DNA from: Desulfovibrio sp.
Lineage (GTDB): Bacteria; Desulfobacterota; Desulfovibrionia; Desulfovibrionales; Desulfovibrionaceae
DNA length: 64,000 bases
Reading direction: 5' to 3'
Assembly (NCBI GenBank): GCA_031272405.1
Contig: JAISTW010000052.1
Location: forward strand, 1-64,000
In this document: piece after piece, positions 50,401 through 59,712 of the stretch
Numbering within the stretch: the first letter of the stretch is position 1
How the letters are laid out: every line of letters starts with the position of its first letter
Program-made: the position numbers and the translations under genes
The notes under the pieces: generated by a model
The model's input: only the letters and a program-made list of their open reading frames with translations
Database searches by the model: none
What the model was told of the DNA's origin: nothing

Positions 50401-52409
50401 CGGCGCTCTTCATCAGGATAGCGGTTGTATATCATTTCGACAATGTCGGCGATTTCTATAAAGCAGTCCACTATGTCCGGGTCAAAATGGCTTCCGGCGT
50501 CCCTGCGCAGTATTTCCCGGGCTTCTTCCACACCTTCTGGGGGCTTGTAGCAGCGCCTGGAAACAAGGGCATCGTAAACGTCCACCACGGCCACCAGCCG
50601 CGCCGGCAGGGGTATGTCCTCTCCGGCGAGCACCGCGCCGTTTTCCACGGGGTAACCGGTACCGTCCCATTTCTGGTGGTGGTGCATGGCTATGAGGTAG
50701 GCCATGGCCCCCACGTCGCCGGCGTCGCCGTCGAAGAGGCTCGCGCCCAGGCGGGTATGGTTGTTCATGCAGGCGCGTTCCTCGTCGTTGAGTCGGCCCG
50801 GTTTTTTCAGCACAAGATCGCTGATGCCCACTTTGCCGATGTCGTGGAGCATGGATGCCATGCGTATTCTGCCCTTGTTGTAGCGGATCACGTCCCGGTC
50901 TTCCTTTTTTTTCAGGGCCCAGGCGTGATAGAGTTCCGCCGTCACCGCCCCCACCCTGTCCACATGGGCGCCTGTTTCCATGGGATCGTGGAGCATAGCC
51001 ACCCGTATAAGCTGATAAATGCCTTCTCTGGTGGCGGCGCTCTTTTCCAGAAAGGCCGCCGCCTCCCGCAGCAGAATCCTGACGATTTTTTCCTGCTCTT
51101 CGCTGAAGGCCCGATAGCCGCCGTTGATGCGGTCGGCGGCGTTGATGAGCTGCAGGACGCCCAGAAGCCGGTCCCCGTCCCTGGACAGAAGGGGCATGGT
51201 GAGCACGGAGCGGGTGCGGTAGCAGTATTTTTTGTCGAATCCCTTGTTGAAATGATAGGGCACGTTGTCGGGCAGCGCGTAGACGTCCGGGATGTTCAGA
51301 CTCTGTCTGGTGACGGCGCACCAGCCCACGATGGAATCCGTGTCCGTCGGCAGGCGCGTGGCCACATAGGCCGAGGAGTGCGCGCTGTCTCCGGGAAAGA
51401 GGGTGTCGTTGTGGGAATAGGCGAAGACCAGCTCGTCGCCTTCCACAAGATAAAACGTGCCCGCGTCCGCTCCGGTCACGGAGCGCATTTTGCCCAGCAG
51501 ACAATCCAGGAGCGTGCTTTCGTCCTTGTAGCGGGACAGGGAGTCGATAAAGGCGTCGAGCCAGTCGCTGCGCAGGGGGACAAAGTCAAAGGCGCCGCTT
51601 ACGGGCAGGGTCAGGCCCTCCCGGGCCATGTAGCGGCGCTTGCCGGGGCAGGCCGCGCGGATTTCGTCCTGCAGGGCGTCCAGTTCCCTGTCCGTGCGGT
51701 CCGGGGCGTGGTGGCTCAAAAAGAGCGAACCGACATTGTACAGGTCGGCAAGCCGCGTCCAGGCGTCCCAGACCGAATGTCCCCAGCCCTTGACAAAGTC
51801 CTGCCGGGTGAAATGGGCGTCCACCACGGCCGTGTCGGCGTCTTCCAGCATGGCCCGCGCCTGCGCGTCCTTTTCCGGTTTGTCCGGCAGTTCGTAGTCG
51901 CCGCTGAACACGAAAATGCTGTTGTCGGCCTCTATGCGGTAGGCGATGCCCCCGCCGGGGTGCGGCGTGGCGAAGGTGCGTATCCTGACTGGCGTTTGCG
52001 TGTCTTCCAGGACAAAGACGTCCCCGTCGTCCACATGGTGCACCACGGGCCGCGAGGCCAGAGCGTCGTAACTGCCGGGGAAGGCGTCGCAGTCGAAAGG
52101 GATGCGGGGAAGAATTTCCTTCATCCAGACCGGCACATAGATGTGCGCCTTCCAGGACGCCTGGAACAGGGGAGCGAAAAAGGTCAGACCCTGCACATGG
52201 TCGGCGTGACTGTGGGTCAAGAACAGGTGCAACACGCCCCGGTTCGGCAGCGTTCTTCCCAGGGAGCGTATGCCGGTTCCGGCATCCAGGATGAGCAGAT
52301 CCCGCGCGTTCGTCCGCACCTCGATGCAGGTCGTGTTGGCCCCGTAATGGGCTGTCTCCCGCCTCGGGTTGGAAATGCTGCCGCGTACTCCCCACAGTGT
52401 GAAATACAT
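50397..52409 (-). CDS. Three-domain protein: metallo-beta-lactamase, GAF, HD-GYP
   Basis: 670 residues. An MBL-fold domain (1-260) has the metal motif LTHSHADHVQG and later SGDYELPD and LSHHAPDRT. A GAF domain (about 280-445) senses a small ligand (TVRRQSLNIPDV, VLTMPLLSRDGDRLLGVLQLIN pattern). An HD-GYP domain (about 475-655) has HDIGKVGISDLVLKKPG and HHHQKWDGTGYP. The enzyme could hydrolyse c-di-GMP under control of the GAF ligand, with an extra hydrolase at the N-terminus. The substrate of the MBL part is unknown. It is the fifth gene of the minus-strand run that starts at 59478. Confidence 0.85.
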   Translation of the reverse strand: MYFTLWGVRGSISNPRRETAHYGANTTCIEVRTNARDLLILDAGTGIRSLGRTLPNRGVLHLFLTHSHADHVQGLTFFAPLFQASWKAHIYVPVWMKEILPRIPFDCDAFPGSYDALASRPVVHHVDDGDVFVLEDTQTPVRIRTFATPHPGGGIAYRIEADNSIFVFSGDYELPDKPEKDAQARAMLEDADTAVVDAHFTRQDFVKGWGHSVWDAWTRLADLYNVGSLFLSHHAPDRTDRELDALQDEIRAACPGKRRYMAREGLTLPVSGAFDFVPLRSDWLDAFIDSLSRYKDESTLLDCLLGKMRSVTGADAGTFYLVEGDELVFAYSHNDTLFPGDSAHSSAYVATRLPTDTDSIVGWCAVTRQSLNIPDVYALPDNVPYHFNKGFDKKYCYRTRSVLTMPLLSRDGDRLLGVLQLINAADRINGGYRAFSEEQEKIVRILLREAAAFLEKSAATREGIYQLIRVAMLHDPMETGAHVDRVGAVTAELYHAWALKKKEDRDVIRYNKGRIRMASMLHDIGKVGISDLVLKKPGRLNDEERACMNNHTRLGASLFDGDAGDVGAMAYLIAMHHHQKWDGTGYPVENGAVLAGEDIPLPARLVAVVDVYDALVSRRCYKPPEGVEEAREILRRDAGSHFDPDIVDCFIEIADIVEMIYNRYPDEERR

Positions 52410-52441
52410 CTGTCGCCTCCGTGATGCTCAATGTCCCAAAA

Positions 52442-54664
52442 TCATTTGTTTGTCAACGTCCAGACTCCGTCCCATCCCTCCGGCGCGCACGCGCCGAATT
52501 CCAGGCAACGTTCCCGGTATATCTCATAAAGCCGGCTGCAGGCCGATCCCTCCTGTGCGGCCTGTGCGGCAAGGGTCGTGAACCGTTCCGCCGCTTCCAT
52601 GAAGACGCCGCGCGCGTAGAGCGCCCGCGCGGCGTCGTAGCTGTCCAGCTCTTCGCGGCGTCGGGACGATTCCTCAAGGGATATGGGCGTGAACGCCTCC
52701 ACGGCCACGCCCTTGCCCTTGACCTGTACCACATCCACCATCTGAAAGCCAAGCCCCCCGGCGCAGCGCGCCGCCACGGCGCCGCTGACGATGATGCCCA
52801 GGCCGTATCCGGCGCACAGGCTCTCCAGGCGCGATGCCAGGTTGACTGTGTCGCCCACGGCCGTGTAGTCCAGCAGATCGCTGGAGCCCATGTTCCCCAC
52901 ATAGGCGGGGCCGGTGTGTACGCCCACTCCTATGGTCAGTCGTTCGCCGAAGCGCTCCTCCAAATCGCGGTTGATGTCCGCGAGGGTCTGTTGCATGTCC
53001 AGGGCCGTGCGCACGGCCGCCAGCGGATGGTCGGGCACGTCGAAGGGCGCGTTCCAGAAGGCCATGAGGGCGTCGCCGATGAATTTGTCCAGCGTGCCCG
53101 CGTTTTGGCGCACCAATGCGGTCATGGGCGTGAAATACCTGTTGAGCAGCTGCACCAGCTCCTGCGGCGCCAGCCGTTCGGACATGGCGGTGAATCCCCG
53201 GATGTCGCTGAAAAGCACGGTCAATTCCCGTTCCGTGCCGCTGAGGATGTCCTGCCCGCCTTCGGCGATGCGCCGGACTATTTCCGGGGCCACATACATG
53301 GAGAAGGAACGGCGCAGACGCCGTTTCTGCCGCTCTTCGTCGAGGAAGCGCGCGGCCGGGATCACAAGCCCCTGAACCAGCGCCGCCGCGGATATGCATA
53401 CCGGGGGAAAGACATATCCGGCCGTGAAAAGCCACCAGGCGCAGGCAAGGGGGGCCGCCGCCAGGCCGGGGATCAACAGGGCGTTCGCGGCGGCTTTCGC
53501 GCGCAGGAACAGGGCCCCGGAAAGCATGCCCCACAGGGCGATGCCCAGCAACTGCGCCGGAAATGTCCAGTGCGGCCGCGTCAGAAAGCGTCGGCTCAGG
53601 ATGGCGTCGCACAGGGCGGCGTGCATTTCCACGCCCGGCATGTACCGGTCAAGGGGTGTGGCGCGTATGTCCCGCAGGCCGGCGGCGGAAGCGCCCACAA
53701 AGACCAGGGCGCCCCTGAGCGCCTCCGGATCGGCGCTTCCGTTGAGCACATCCACGGCCCGCACATAGGGGTAGGTTTTTCTCGGCCCCCGGAAGGGAAT
53801 GTACATGGCCCCGTCGGAAGAGACGGGAACGACGGTTTCCCCCATCTTCAGGGCTTCCAGGCCGCCCGCGCCGCAGCGCAGGACAAGGTTTTTCCGGCCC
53901 TGGGCCAGCATGAGCGCGCGCAGGGCAAGGCTGGGGTAGACCCTGTCCGCGTGGCGGATGAGCAGGAAAGTCCGGCGCAGCATGCCGTCGCTGTCCAATG
54001 AGGCGTTGTAGAAGCCCAGCGGGGCCGTCATGAACGTTTTCAACGGCGTCACCACGGCGTCGGCCCTGGGTATGTTCCCCAGAGCCGCCTCTCCGCCGTT
54101 TCCGTCCCTTTCCTCCAGGATCAGGCCGGGGGCCGGCGGCGCCGGGGACGGACGGCGTTCGCCCGTCGTCTCTCCGAAACGGAAGTACATGCTCAGCGCC
54201 GTCGGGCTTTCGGCCAGGGCCGCGGCAAATATCTCGTCGTTGTTCATGAGTTCGCCGGGCAGGCCTTCCACGCGGATGTCCGTGCCCAGAAAACGTTCCA
54301 GATCGGCGCGCACCACGCTCATGGAACTGCGGTCGGGCTCGGAGAAGAGGATGTCCAGGCCGATGGCGGCCACGCCGGCGTCTGTCAACCGTTGCACAAG
54401 CGCCGCCAGAATGTATCGCGGCCAGGGCCACTGGCCGAGGGCGGCGATGCTCGCCTCCTCGATGTCAATAACGGCTATGCCGGGATGCGGGCTTCCCCCC
54501 TGGCCGGCGCGCAGGCAGAAATCGTAAAAGTGGTCGTCCAGGTTTTTCAGGACAGGCGGCTTCAGGCAGAACAGCGCCAGGCACAACAGCGTCGCCGCGC
54601 CCGAGAGCAGCAGCATGCGCTGCGCGTTCAGATTCGGCCCGGCTCGTCTTTCCCTGGCAGGCAT
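52442..54664 (-). CDS. CHASE2-domain class III adenylate cyclase
   Basis: About 740 residues from ATG 54664 (an earlier in-frame GTG at 54700 is possible). One N-terminal membrane helix (MLLLSGAATLLCLALFCL) and an extracytoplasmic CHASE2 domain follow (about 40-350: GIAVIDIEEASIAALGQWPWPR, GLDILFSEPD, DPEALRGALVFVGASAAGLRD). Three more helices (about 355-435) lead to a class III cyclase domain with ELTVLFSDIRGFTAMSE, LDKFIGDALMAFWNAP and YTAVGDTVNLASRLE. A C-terminal tail of about 130 residues is TPR-like. It makes cAMP in response to an envelope signal. The FecR-domain gene lies two genes upstream. Confidence 0.9.
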   Translation of the reverse strand: MPARERRAGPNLNAQRMLLLSGAATLLCLALFCLKPPVLKNLDDHFYDFCLRAGQGGSPHPGIAVIDIEEASIAALGQWPWPRYILAALVQRLTDAGVAAIGLDILFSEPDRSSMSVVRADLERFLGTDIRVEGLPGELMNNDEIFAAALAESPTALSMYFRFGETTGERRPSPAPPAPGLILEERDGNGGEAALGNIPRADAVVTPLKTFMTAPLGFYNASLDSDGMLRRTFLLIRHADRVYPSLALRALMLAQGRKNLVLRCGAGGLEALKMGETVVPVSSDGAMYIPFRGPRKTYPYVRAVDVLNGSADPEALRGALVFVGASAAGLRDIRATPLDRYMPGVEMHAALCDAILSRRFLTRPHWTFPAQLLGIALWGMLSGALFLRAKAAANALLIPGLAAAPLACAWWLFTAGYVFPPVCISAAALVQGLVIPAARFLDEERQKRRLRRSFSMYVAPEIVRRIAEGGQDILSGTERELTVLFSDIRGFTAMSERLAPQELVQLLNRYFTPMTALVRQNAGTLDKFIGDALMAFWNAPFDVPDHPLAAVRTALDMQQTLADINRDLEERFGERLTIGVGVHTGPAYVGNMGSSDLLDYTAVGDTVNLASRLESLCAGYGLGIIVSGAVAARCAGGLGFQMVDVVQVKGKGVAVEAFTPISLEESSRRREELDSYDAARALYARGVFMEAAERFTTLAAQAAQEGSACSRLYEIYRERCLEFGACAPEGWDGVWTLTNK

Positions 54665-54702
54665 GGATTGTCCCGGTTGATGTTCACAACGGCGTGGCAC
54701 CG

Positions 54703-56754
54703 TTATAACCCATCGGGCGTCTGTTTTGCAACCTGCGCCTTGAATATGAACTTTCCGTCGTTTGTCCGTATCTTTAAAACATTGCGCGCGTCAAGCCCCG
54801 CGCGGAGAATTTCCGCATACATGCGCGGCATGCTGGTCTGGGTCGGATTTATATAGGCGATGTCATACCGGCCCGGCTCCCCCGGTTTTCCGGGAAGTTC
54901 CGGATACAGGCTCCTGATTTTGCCGTCCAGGCCGTAAAAGGGGTTGAAGTCGCGCCCGACGCCGGGCCAGACGACCGGGCGCAACTGGACGGCGCTCAGG
55001 CCGTTGCGTTCGGCCTGACGCGCGGCGTCGGCGACGATGTATTCCTCGGCTTCCCTGTAAACGTCCCAGGCGCCGAAGCCGAATTCCGTGAAGGCGTCGG
55101 CGAAATGGCACATGAGCAGCACCGGCGCGGCAAAGAGCATGTTTTTCAGCCGTCCGCAGCAGAAGACAAAGGGCGCGGCGGCGAAGACCAGGGGCAGAAG
55201 CAGGGCGAGATAGCGCCAGGTCAGGATGGGGCGGAAAAGGGAAAGGCACAGGGCAAAAGCAAAAACAAGGCAGGTGGTGAACAGGGCGTAGTTGATGACG
55301 GTCAGCGCCCCCCTGTCCGGAGAACAGTTCCGCAGTTTTTCCCGCGTCAGGGCGAGGGCGGCGCAGGCGGCGGCCAGAGCGGCGCAGAAGGCGAATTCCC
55401 GGGCGGAAGGCGCGGGTATCCAGGCGTCGTAGTTCGGATTCAGCGCGCGCGGGGCGACCATGAGAAAAAAGGGCAGCAGGGAGCAGGCTATGCCCAGGCT
55501 GGCCGCGACAAAGGGGCCGGCGCGGAGCGGCCCGCGGCGTTCCCGCCGGGCGTGGACGAAATAATACGCGAAATTGGAGGCGACGAACAGAACGCAGTAA
55601 TAGTGCGTGTTCACGGCCAGAACGCCGAACAGGGCGTACAGGAGCAGGTCTTTGCGGCGGCCTTTTTCGAGAAAGAGGAAAAAATTCCGCGCCGCCAGGG
55701 GCACAAGGAGCATCTGCAGGGCATAACCCCTGATTTCGGCGGAATAGCCGATATGGGCCGTGCTGATTGTCAGCAGAAAGGCGCAGAGCAGCCCCGCCTT
55801 TCTGCCGCACAGCGCCCTGACGAAAAAATGGCCGGCCGCGACGCCGCAGCAGCCGAGGACGACGCCCAGGGCGCGGCCCGTGGCCTCGTCCCAGCCGAAA
55901 AGCTGGAACCAGAGCCGCAGCAGCATGAAGTACAGGGGCGGATCTCCCGGGTCGTCCCAGGCATTGCCGAAGGGCAGGGCCGGGTTGGAAGCGATGACGG
56001 CCGAGTAGAGTTCGTCCGCCCAGGCCGAGTGCCGTCCGGCGAAGACAAGGCGCAGGGCAAGGGCGAAGAGCGTCAGCAGGCAGAGCAGCAGGATTTCCAG
56101 TCTGTTTTTCGCCCGTTCGGAAAGGACGCCAAATTCCCGCCGCAACAGCGCGACGGCGGACAGCAGGCACAGACTTGCGACGGGAAAGGCGAAGGGATTG
56201 AGGACAAAGGATCTCAGGGCCGTAAGAATCCAGTTCAGGTCGCCGCGCCAGTTGAGCCGGGACTGGAAGATCGAGGCGGAGAGGGGGGGCAGCGGCGGCC
56301 GGAAGCAGTCCATGGCGCCGCTTGCGCGGCGGGGCCATGTTTCCGCCTCCTCGCCGGGGAAATAGAAACACTTCGGCCCGATAAAAACGCTGATGTTGTC
56401 AATGAGGGGCACGGCCCCGCTGTCCCGCGTGCAGAGAAAAACATCCCGGACGCCGTCCTTGATTTCGGCGGAGACGACGGTGTTTTTCAGGTCTGTGGGC
56501 GCTTCGTCCGTCGGCTGGAGCCTGTGCGGCCGCAAGGCGGCATCGTTTCCGTCCGGGACGGAGGCCAGGACAAAGGCCGTCGCCGCCGTTTTGTCAAGTT
56601 CCACATTGACGATGACCGGGGCAAAGAGCTTGTGAAAAGAAAATTGGGACCAGTGGGAAAAATGGAGCAAATGCGGCGTTTCCGCGCCGCGCGTCTGAAA
56701 GAGCAGGGCGCCTCCGGCGACAAGAACGGCAAGGGCCGCGTATGCGCGACGCAA
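54703..56754 (-). CDS. GT-C fold membrane glycosyltransferase (PMT/ArnT-like)
   Basis: 683 residues with about ten predicted membrane helices. A soluble segment of about 170 residues follows an N-terminal helix. Then comes the GT-C loop with the acidic pair FAGRHSAWADELYSAVIAS and the region DPGDPPLYFMLLRLWFQLF, the D-x-D/E and PPLY patterns of PMT/ArnT-type enzymes that use polyprenyl-phosphate sugars. The C-terminal part (DVYREAEEYIVADAARQAER) is soluble. It lies 12 bases after the TPR/beta-barrel gene and is probably co-transcribed. Substrate unknown; protein or lipid mannosylation is possible. Confidence 0.78.
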   Translation of the reverse strand: MRRAYAALAVLVAGGALLFQTRGAETPHLLHFSHWSQFSFHKLFAPVIVNVELDKTAATAFVLASVPDGNDAALRPHRLQPTDEAPTDLKNTVVSAEIKDGVRDVFLCTRDSGAVPLIDNISVFIGPKCFYFPGEEAETWPRRASGAMDCFRPPLPPLSASIFQSRLNWRGDLNWILTALRSFVLNPFAFPVASLCLLSAVALLRREFGVLSERAKNRLEILLLCLLTLFALALRLVFAGRHSAWADELYSAVIASNPALPFGNAWDDPGDPPLYFMLLRLWFQLFGWDEATGRALGVVLGCCGVAAGHFFVRALCGRKAGLLCAFLLTISTAHIGYSAEIRGYALQMLLVPLAARNFFLFLEKGRRKDLLLYALFGVLAVNTHYYCVLFVASNFAYYFVHARRERRGPLRAGPFVAASLGIACSLLPFFLMVAPRALNPNYDAWIPAPSAREFAFCAALAAACAALALTREKLRNCSPDRGALTVINYALFTTCLVFAFALCLSLFRPILTWRYLALLLPLVFAAAPFVFCCGRLKNMLFAAPVLLMCHFADAFTEFGFGAWDVYREAEEYIVADAARQAERNGLSAVQLRPVVWPGVGRDFNPFYGLDGKIRSLYPELPGKPGEPGRYDIAYINPTQTSMPRMYAEILRAGLDARNVLKIRTNDGKFIFKAQVAKQTPDGL

Positions 56755-56766
56755 ACGGCCCGCCCG

Positions 56767-58167
56767 CTAAAAACTCCAGGACACGCCGGCGGTGACCAGA
56801 TGCTGGGTATAGTCGTAAAGGGGGCTGGCCGAATCGTTGCTGGTATACTGGTAGGCAAGCTCCAGGGCCCAGGCCTCGTCGAGGCGCCAGGTCGCGCTCG
56901 CGCCCAGACGCCAGCGGTTGTCGAAGCGGTTTTCCGTTTCCAGAATCGTGGCCGGGCCGTGATAATATTCCTGCGTCCAGGAAGCGAAGGGGGCCAGCTC
57001 CACCCCGTGGGGCAGCTTGAAAAGGAAGCGGGCCGAACCTTCCCATCCCTCGTAACTGTAGTCGTCCCGGTTGGTCGCGGCCCCCAGGAAGCGGCCGCCG
57101 ACAATGAATTCGTGGTTGTCCTGCCCGAAGAAGAAGCGCAGATATTCGCCTATCCAGCCGTAGCCGCCGTTGCGCTCCTTGCTTTCGGAATAGGTGCGGC
57201 TGTCCAGCCCGGCCGAGGAAATGAGCTGGATTGACGGCGTGAGGGCATAGAGAAAGCTCGCTTCCGGGCCGATGCCGGCGACGTGCTGCAAAAATTCGAA
57301 GTCGAAGATTTCCGCCTTGAAGCGCAGGTCGAGCAGGGTTTTGCTTCCCACATGGCGCGCGCCCAGGGCGGCTCTGCCCCACTGGGATTCGCGGGAATGG
57401 AGGCTGTCGTGCAGGTCGCTGTTTTCATAGCCCCGCCAGAAGCCCTTGGCGTCGCCCACCAGCCACCAGCCGGAGTCGCGCAGGGGCCGCCAGCCCAGGT
57501 CCAGATCCGCGCCGAGATAGGCCCCGAAGCTGCCCTTGCGGTCGGCGTCCTCCACCTTGACCCGCCAGTTGCCCAAATCCATGTCCTCGGAATTGGGGCC
57601 CATATTGACGTTGGAGTCATAGAGCAGACCGGCCCGCAATTTGCCGTGGATCTGGAACTGGTCGTAACGGCGCTCCAGCGCGTCCAGCGTCCGGTCGGCG
57701 TCCTGACCGGCCTTTCCCGCCAGGGCGCGCTGCATGACGAGACTGCGTTCGGCCGCCTCCTTGTCGCCTATGAGCATGTAGACGTTGGCCAGCTCGCCGT
57801 AGAGGCCGGCCTCGCCGGGGTGGCGTTCCAGCAGCATTTCATAGGCCAGGACAGACTGGTTCCAGCGTTTGGCGGCCGTGGCGGAGCGGGCCAGCCCCAG
57901 GCAGACTTCGTCGTCGTCGGCCGCCGAGCGCAACAGGCGTTTGTACATCTCGTAGGCCGTGTCCGCGTCGCCTTTGCGCAGCAGGCTCGCGGCCTCGACC
58001 TTGAGCTGGTCGGTCGCGCCCCGCCGCAGAGGATCGTCCGTCGCGGCGGCGGCCAGGGCCGGGAGAAGCAGAAGCGCCGCGAGCGGGAAGAGGATGCGGA
58101 TGAAGCGGCGGAACGGCAGGCCGCCTGTCAATGGAAGAGAAGTCGTGGCAGAGTGGAGTTTGGTCAT
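56767..58167 (-). CDS. Outer-membrane protein: TPR domain plus C-terminal beta-barrel (Slam-like)
   Basis: About 466 residues from ATG 58167 (GGGAG eight bases upstream; an earlier GTG/ATG at 58209 is less likely). A signal peptide (FIRILFPLAALLLLPALAAA) is followed by three TPR-like repeats (LRKGDADTAYEMYKRLL, AAKRWNQSVLAYEMLL, VYMLIGDKEAAERSLVM). Then comes a barrel of alternating strands rich in aromatic residues that ends in Phe (SWSF), the outer-membrane insertion signal. This domain order resembles surface lipoprotein assembly modulators and other TPR-barrel exporters. No obvious lipoprotein client is adjacent, so the cargo is unknown. Confidence 0.78.
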   Translation of the reverse strand: MTKLHSATTSLPLTGGLPFRRFIRILFPLAALLLLPALAAAATDDPLRRGATDQLKVEAASLLRKGDADTAYEMYKRLLRSAADDDEVCLGLARSATAAKRWNQSVLAYEMLLERHPGEAGLYGELANVYMLIGDKEAAERSLVMQRALAGKAGQDADRTLDALERRYDQFQIHGKLRAGLLYDSNVNMGPNSEDMDLGNWRVKVEDADRKGSFGAYLGADLDLGWRPLRDSGWWLVGDAKGFWRGYENSDLHDSLHSRESQWGRAALGARHVGSKTLLDLRFKAEIFDFEFLQHVAGIGPEASFLYALTPSIQLISSAGLDSRTYSESKERNGGYGWIGEYLRFFFGQDNHEFIVGGRFLGAATNRDDYSYEGWEGSARFLFKLPHGVELAPFASWTQEYYHGPATILETENRFDNRWRLGASATWRLDEAWALELAYQYTSNDSASPLYDYTQHLVTAGVSWSF

Positions 58168-58263
58168 GCGTCTGGCTCCCGTGCGCGCTTTCCTTCCAGG
58201 GAAAGGCAATGTTGCGGTTTTTGTCGGAAACGGCTGTTTCCAACACGAGCGTTTTTTGCATTC

Positions 58264-59478
58264 CTACTGACTACTTCCGGAAAAGGCGCCGGTCAACTGG
58301 AAATTGGATCCGCCGGGGTCTGTGACGGCGTTATACGTTCCGCTGGCGGTGATGGCGTTGCCCTGCGCCTGTATGCTCCCGCTCATGCTTCCGCTGGCTG
58401 TCGTGGTGGTGGGCCCGCTGCCTTCCAGTCCTGTGCCCGTGGGATAGGCCACGGAAAAATTGTTGCCGCTGATGGCCCCGCTCCCCCCGCTCAGTTGAAA
58501 TCCAGTCCAATTGGTGGTGACGGAGCCTTGCCATGTGCCCTGCATGGCGGCGTTGCTGACGCTCCCGCTGGTCAGATCGGCATCAAAGGAAAAGCTGCCA
58601 CTCCCTATGTAATGGTCGAAGGGGATCGTCGGCAGTCCCAGAGTGCCGACAATGTGCCCGAAGGTCGGCGTGAGTGGTGGTTGCGGAATATTGCCGACAT
58701 TGCCGATCTCGCTCAGCGGCAGGCTGGCCAGATTCGTCTCCAGCCGGTCGAAGGCGGCGGACGCGCTCAGGGGCGCTTGCCCCGTCCGCGCCGTTTCCCT
58801 TGACGGCTCCGGAGCCGCCGCCGCCGTGGGGCGCGTGCCGGCAAAGGCCAGTTCCTGTCCAATCTGGCGGCGATCCGACGGCAAAATGGGCTGCGGCGCC
58901 GTATTGCCGGGCACGGTCATCTTGTGTCTGCCGGGCACGTTGACGTTGTTCACGAAAACGCTGCGCATGGTGTTTTCCACAAAGACCGATGTCACGCCGT
59001 TGCCGGAGCGCATGGTGATGATGGTGCCGCGTATGCCCACGGAGGCTTCGGGCGTGGTCACGGCGAAGCCTCCGGGATTTTCGCGGACGATGTTCCCGGT
59101 GAGGGCGCGCAACAGGCCCTTGGCCATATGTCCCCTGAACTCGGACTTGCGCCCTTCATCCCTGTATGTTTCCAGGGTGAATGTCGTGCCGCCGCCGAAG
59201 CTCAGCGTGGTTTCGTCGCTGAGCCAGACGCGCAGCCGTCCGCCGGCATCCGTGCTCAGCGTGTCCCCGGGATGGACGGGGGAGTCCTTCGCCAGTTCCA
59301 GCCGCTGCCCGTTCCGCTCCACATAGGCATGGGGCGTGAGCGTCAGCACATAGCCGGCTTCCTTTCCCTGCGTCGCGCCCTTTTCGGCGGCCGGAACGGC
59401 GGAGCAGACGGCGGCGAGGAGAAAGGCCGACAGGCAGGACGCGATCCACGGAAGCGGGGAAAATCGTGTTCTGGTCAT
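58264..59478 (-). CDS. Secreted FecR-domain protein
   Basis: 404 residues. A signal peptide (WIASCLSAFLLAAVCSAVPA) precedes a FecR domain (about 40-165: ELAKDSPVHPGDTLSTDAGGRLRVWLSDETTLSFGGGTTFTLETY, TPEASVGIRGTIITMRSGNG). The C-terminal half is a low-complexity Ser/Gly/Thr region with beta-like repeats (SMSGSIQAQGNAITASGTYNAV). Here there is no membrane helix, so it is a free or surface-displayed sensor rather than an anti-sigma partner. AGGAG precedes ATG 59478. The leader has a hairpin at 59516-59556 and a G13 tract further up. Confidence 0.85.
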   Translation of the reverse strand: MTRTRFSPLPWIASCLSAFLLAAVCSAVPAAEKGATQGKEAGYVLTLTPHAYVERNGQRLELAKDSPVHPGDTLSTDAGGRLRVWLSDETTLSFGGGTTFTLETYRDEGRKSEFRGHMAKGLLRALTGNIVRENPGGFAVTTPEASVGIRGTIITMRSGNGVTSVFVENTMRSVFVNNVNVPGRHKMTVPGNTAPQPILPSDRRQIGQELAFAGTRPTAAAAPEPSRETARTGQAPLSASAAFDRLETNLASLPLSEIGNVGNIPQPPLTPTFGHIVGTLGLPTIPFDHYIGSGSFSFDADLTSGSVSNAAMQGTWQGSVTTNWTGFQLSGGSGAISGNNFSVAYPTGTGLEGSGPTTTTASGSMSGSIQAQGNAITASGTYNAVTDPGGSNFQLTGAFSGSSQ

Positions 59479-59515
59479 GGTTGCTCCTGTTTTTGAAACC
59501 CCTTGCCCAACGTCA

Positions 59516-59556
59516 AAAGCCCCCGTTTTTTCCCTCTGGCGGGGAACGGGGGCTTT
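59516..59556 (-). promoter_or_regulatory. Attenuator-like hairpin in the FecR gene leader
   Basis: AAAGCCCCCGTT (59516-59527) and AACGGGGGCTTT (59545-59556) are perfect 12-base arms with a 17-base loop. On the minus strand it is followed by TTTTGA, the shape of an intrinsic terminator, 38 bases before ATG 59478. It could terminate early transcripts unless read through. Confidence 0.55.
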
Positions 59557-59606
59557 ACAGGCGCTGAAATAAAATATGCTGCAAAATTAATGAGTTGCCG
59601 AATTGC

Positions 59607-59619
59607 GGGGGGGGGGGGG
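59607..59619. repeat. G13 homopolymer in the divergent intergenic region
   Basis: Thirteen consecutive G on the plus strand (C on the minus), about 130 bases from both the FecR gene and the GGDEF/TPR gene starts. Such tracts change length by slipped-strand mispairing and can switch promoters. Confidence 0.9.
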
Positions 59620-59712
59620 TAGCGCTTCAGGCGATGCATGGGCGGATTATGGGGCGGGTGCAACGAAATTGCAAGAAAAAAATGCGCAAAAAATCGCCGC
59701 GCGGCGCATTTG

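Noticed and set aside
50391..52424. A 677-residue plus-strand frame opposite the MBL-GAF-HD-GYP gene
   Set aside because: Low-complexity shadow composition; the minus strand has three intact domains. The same applies to the plus-strand frames at 45536-47764, 52421-54001 and 55105-57234.
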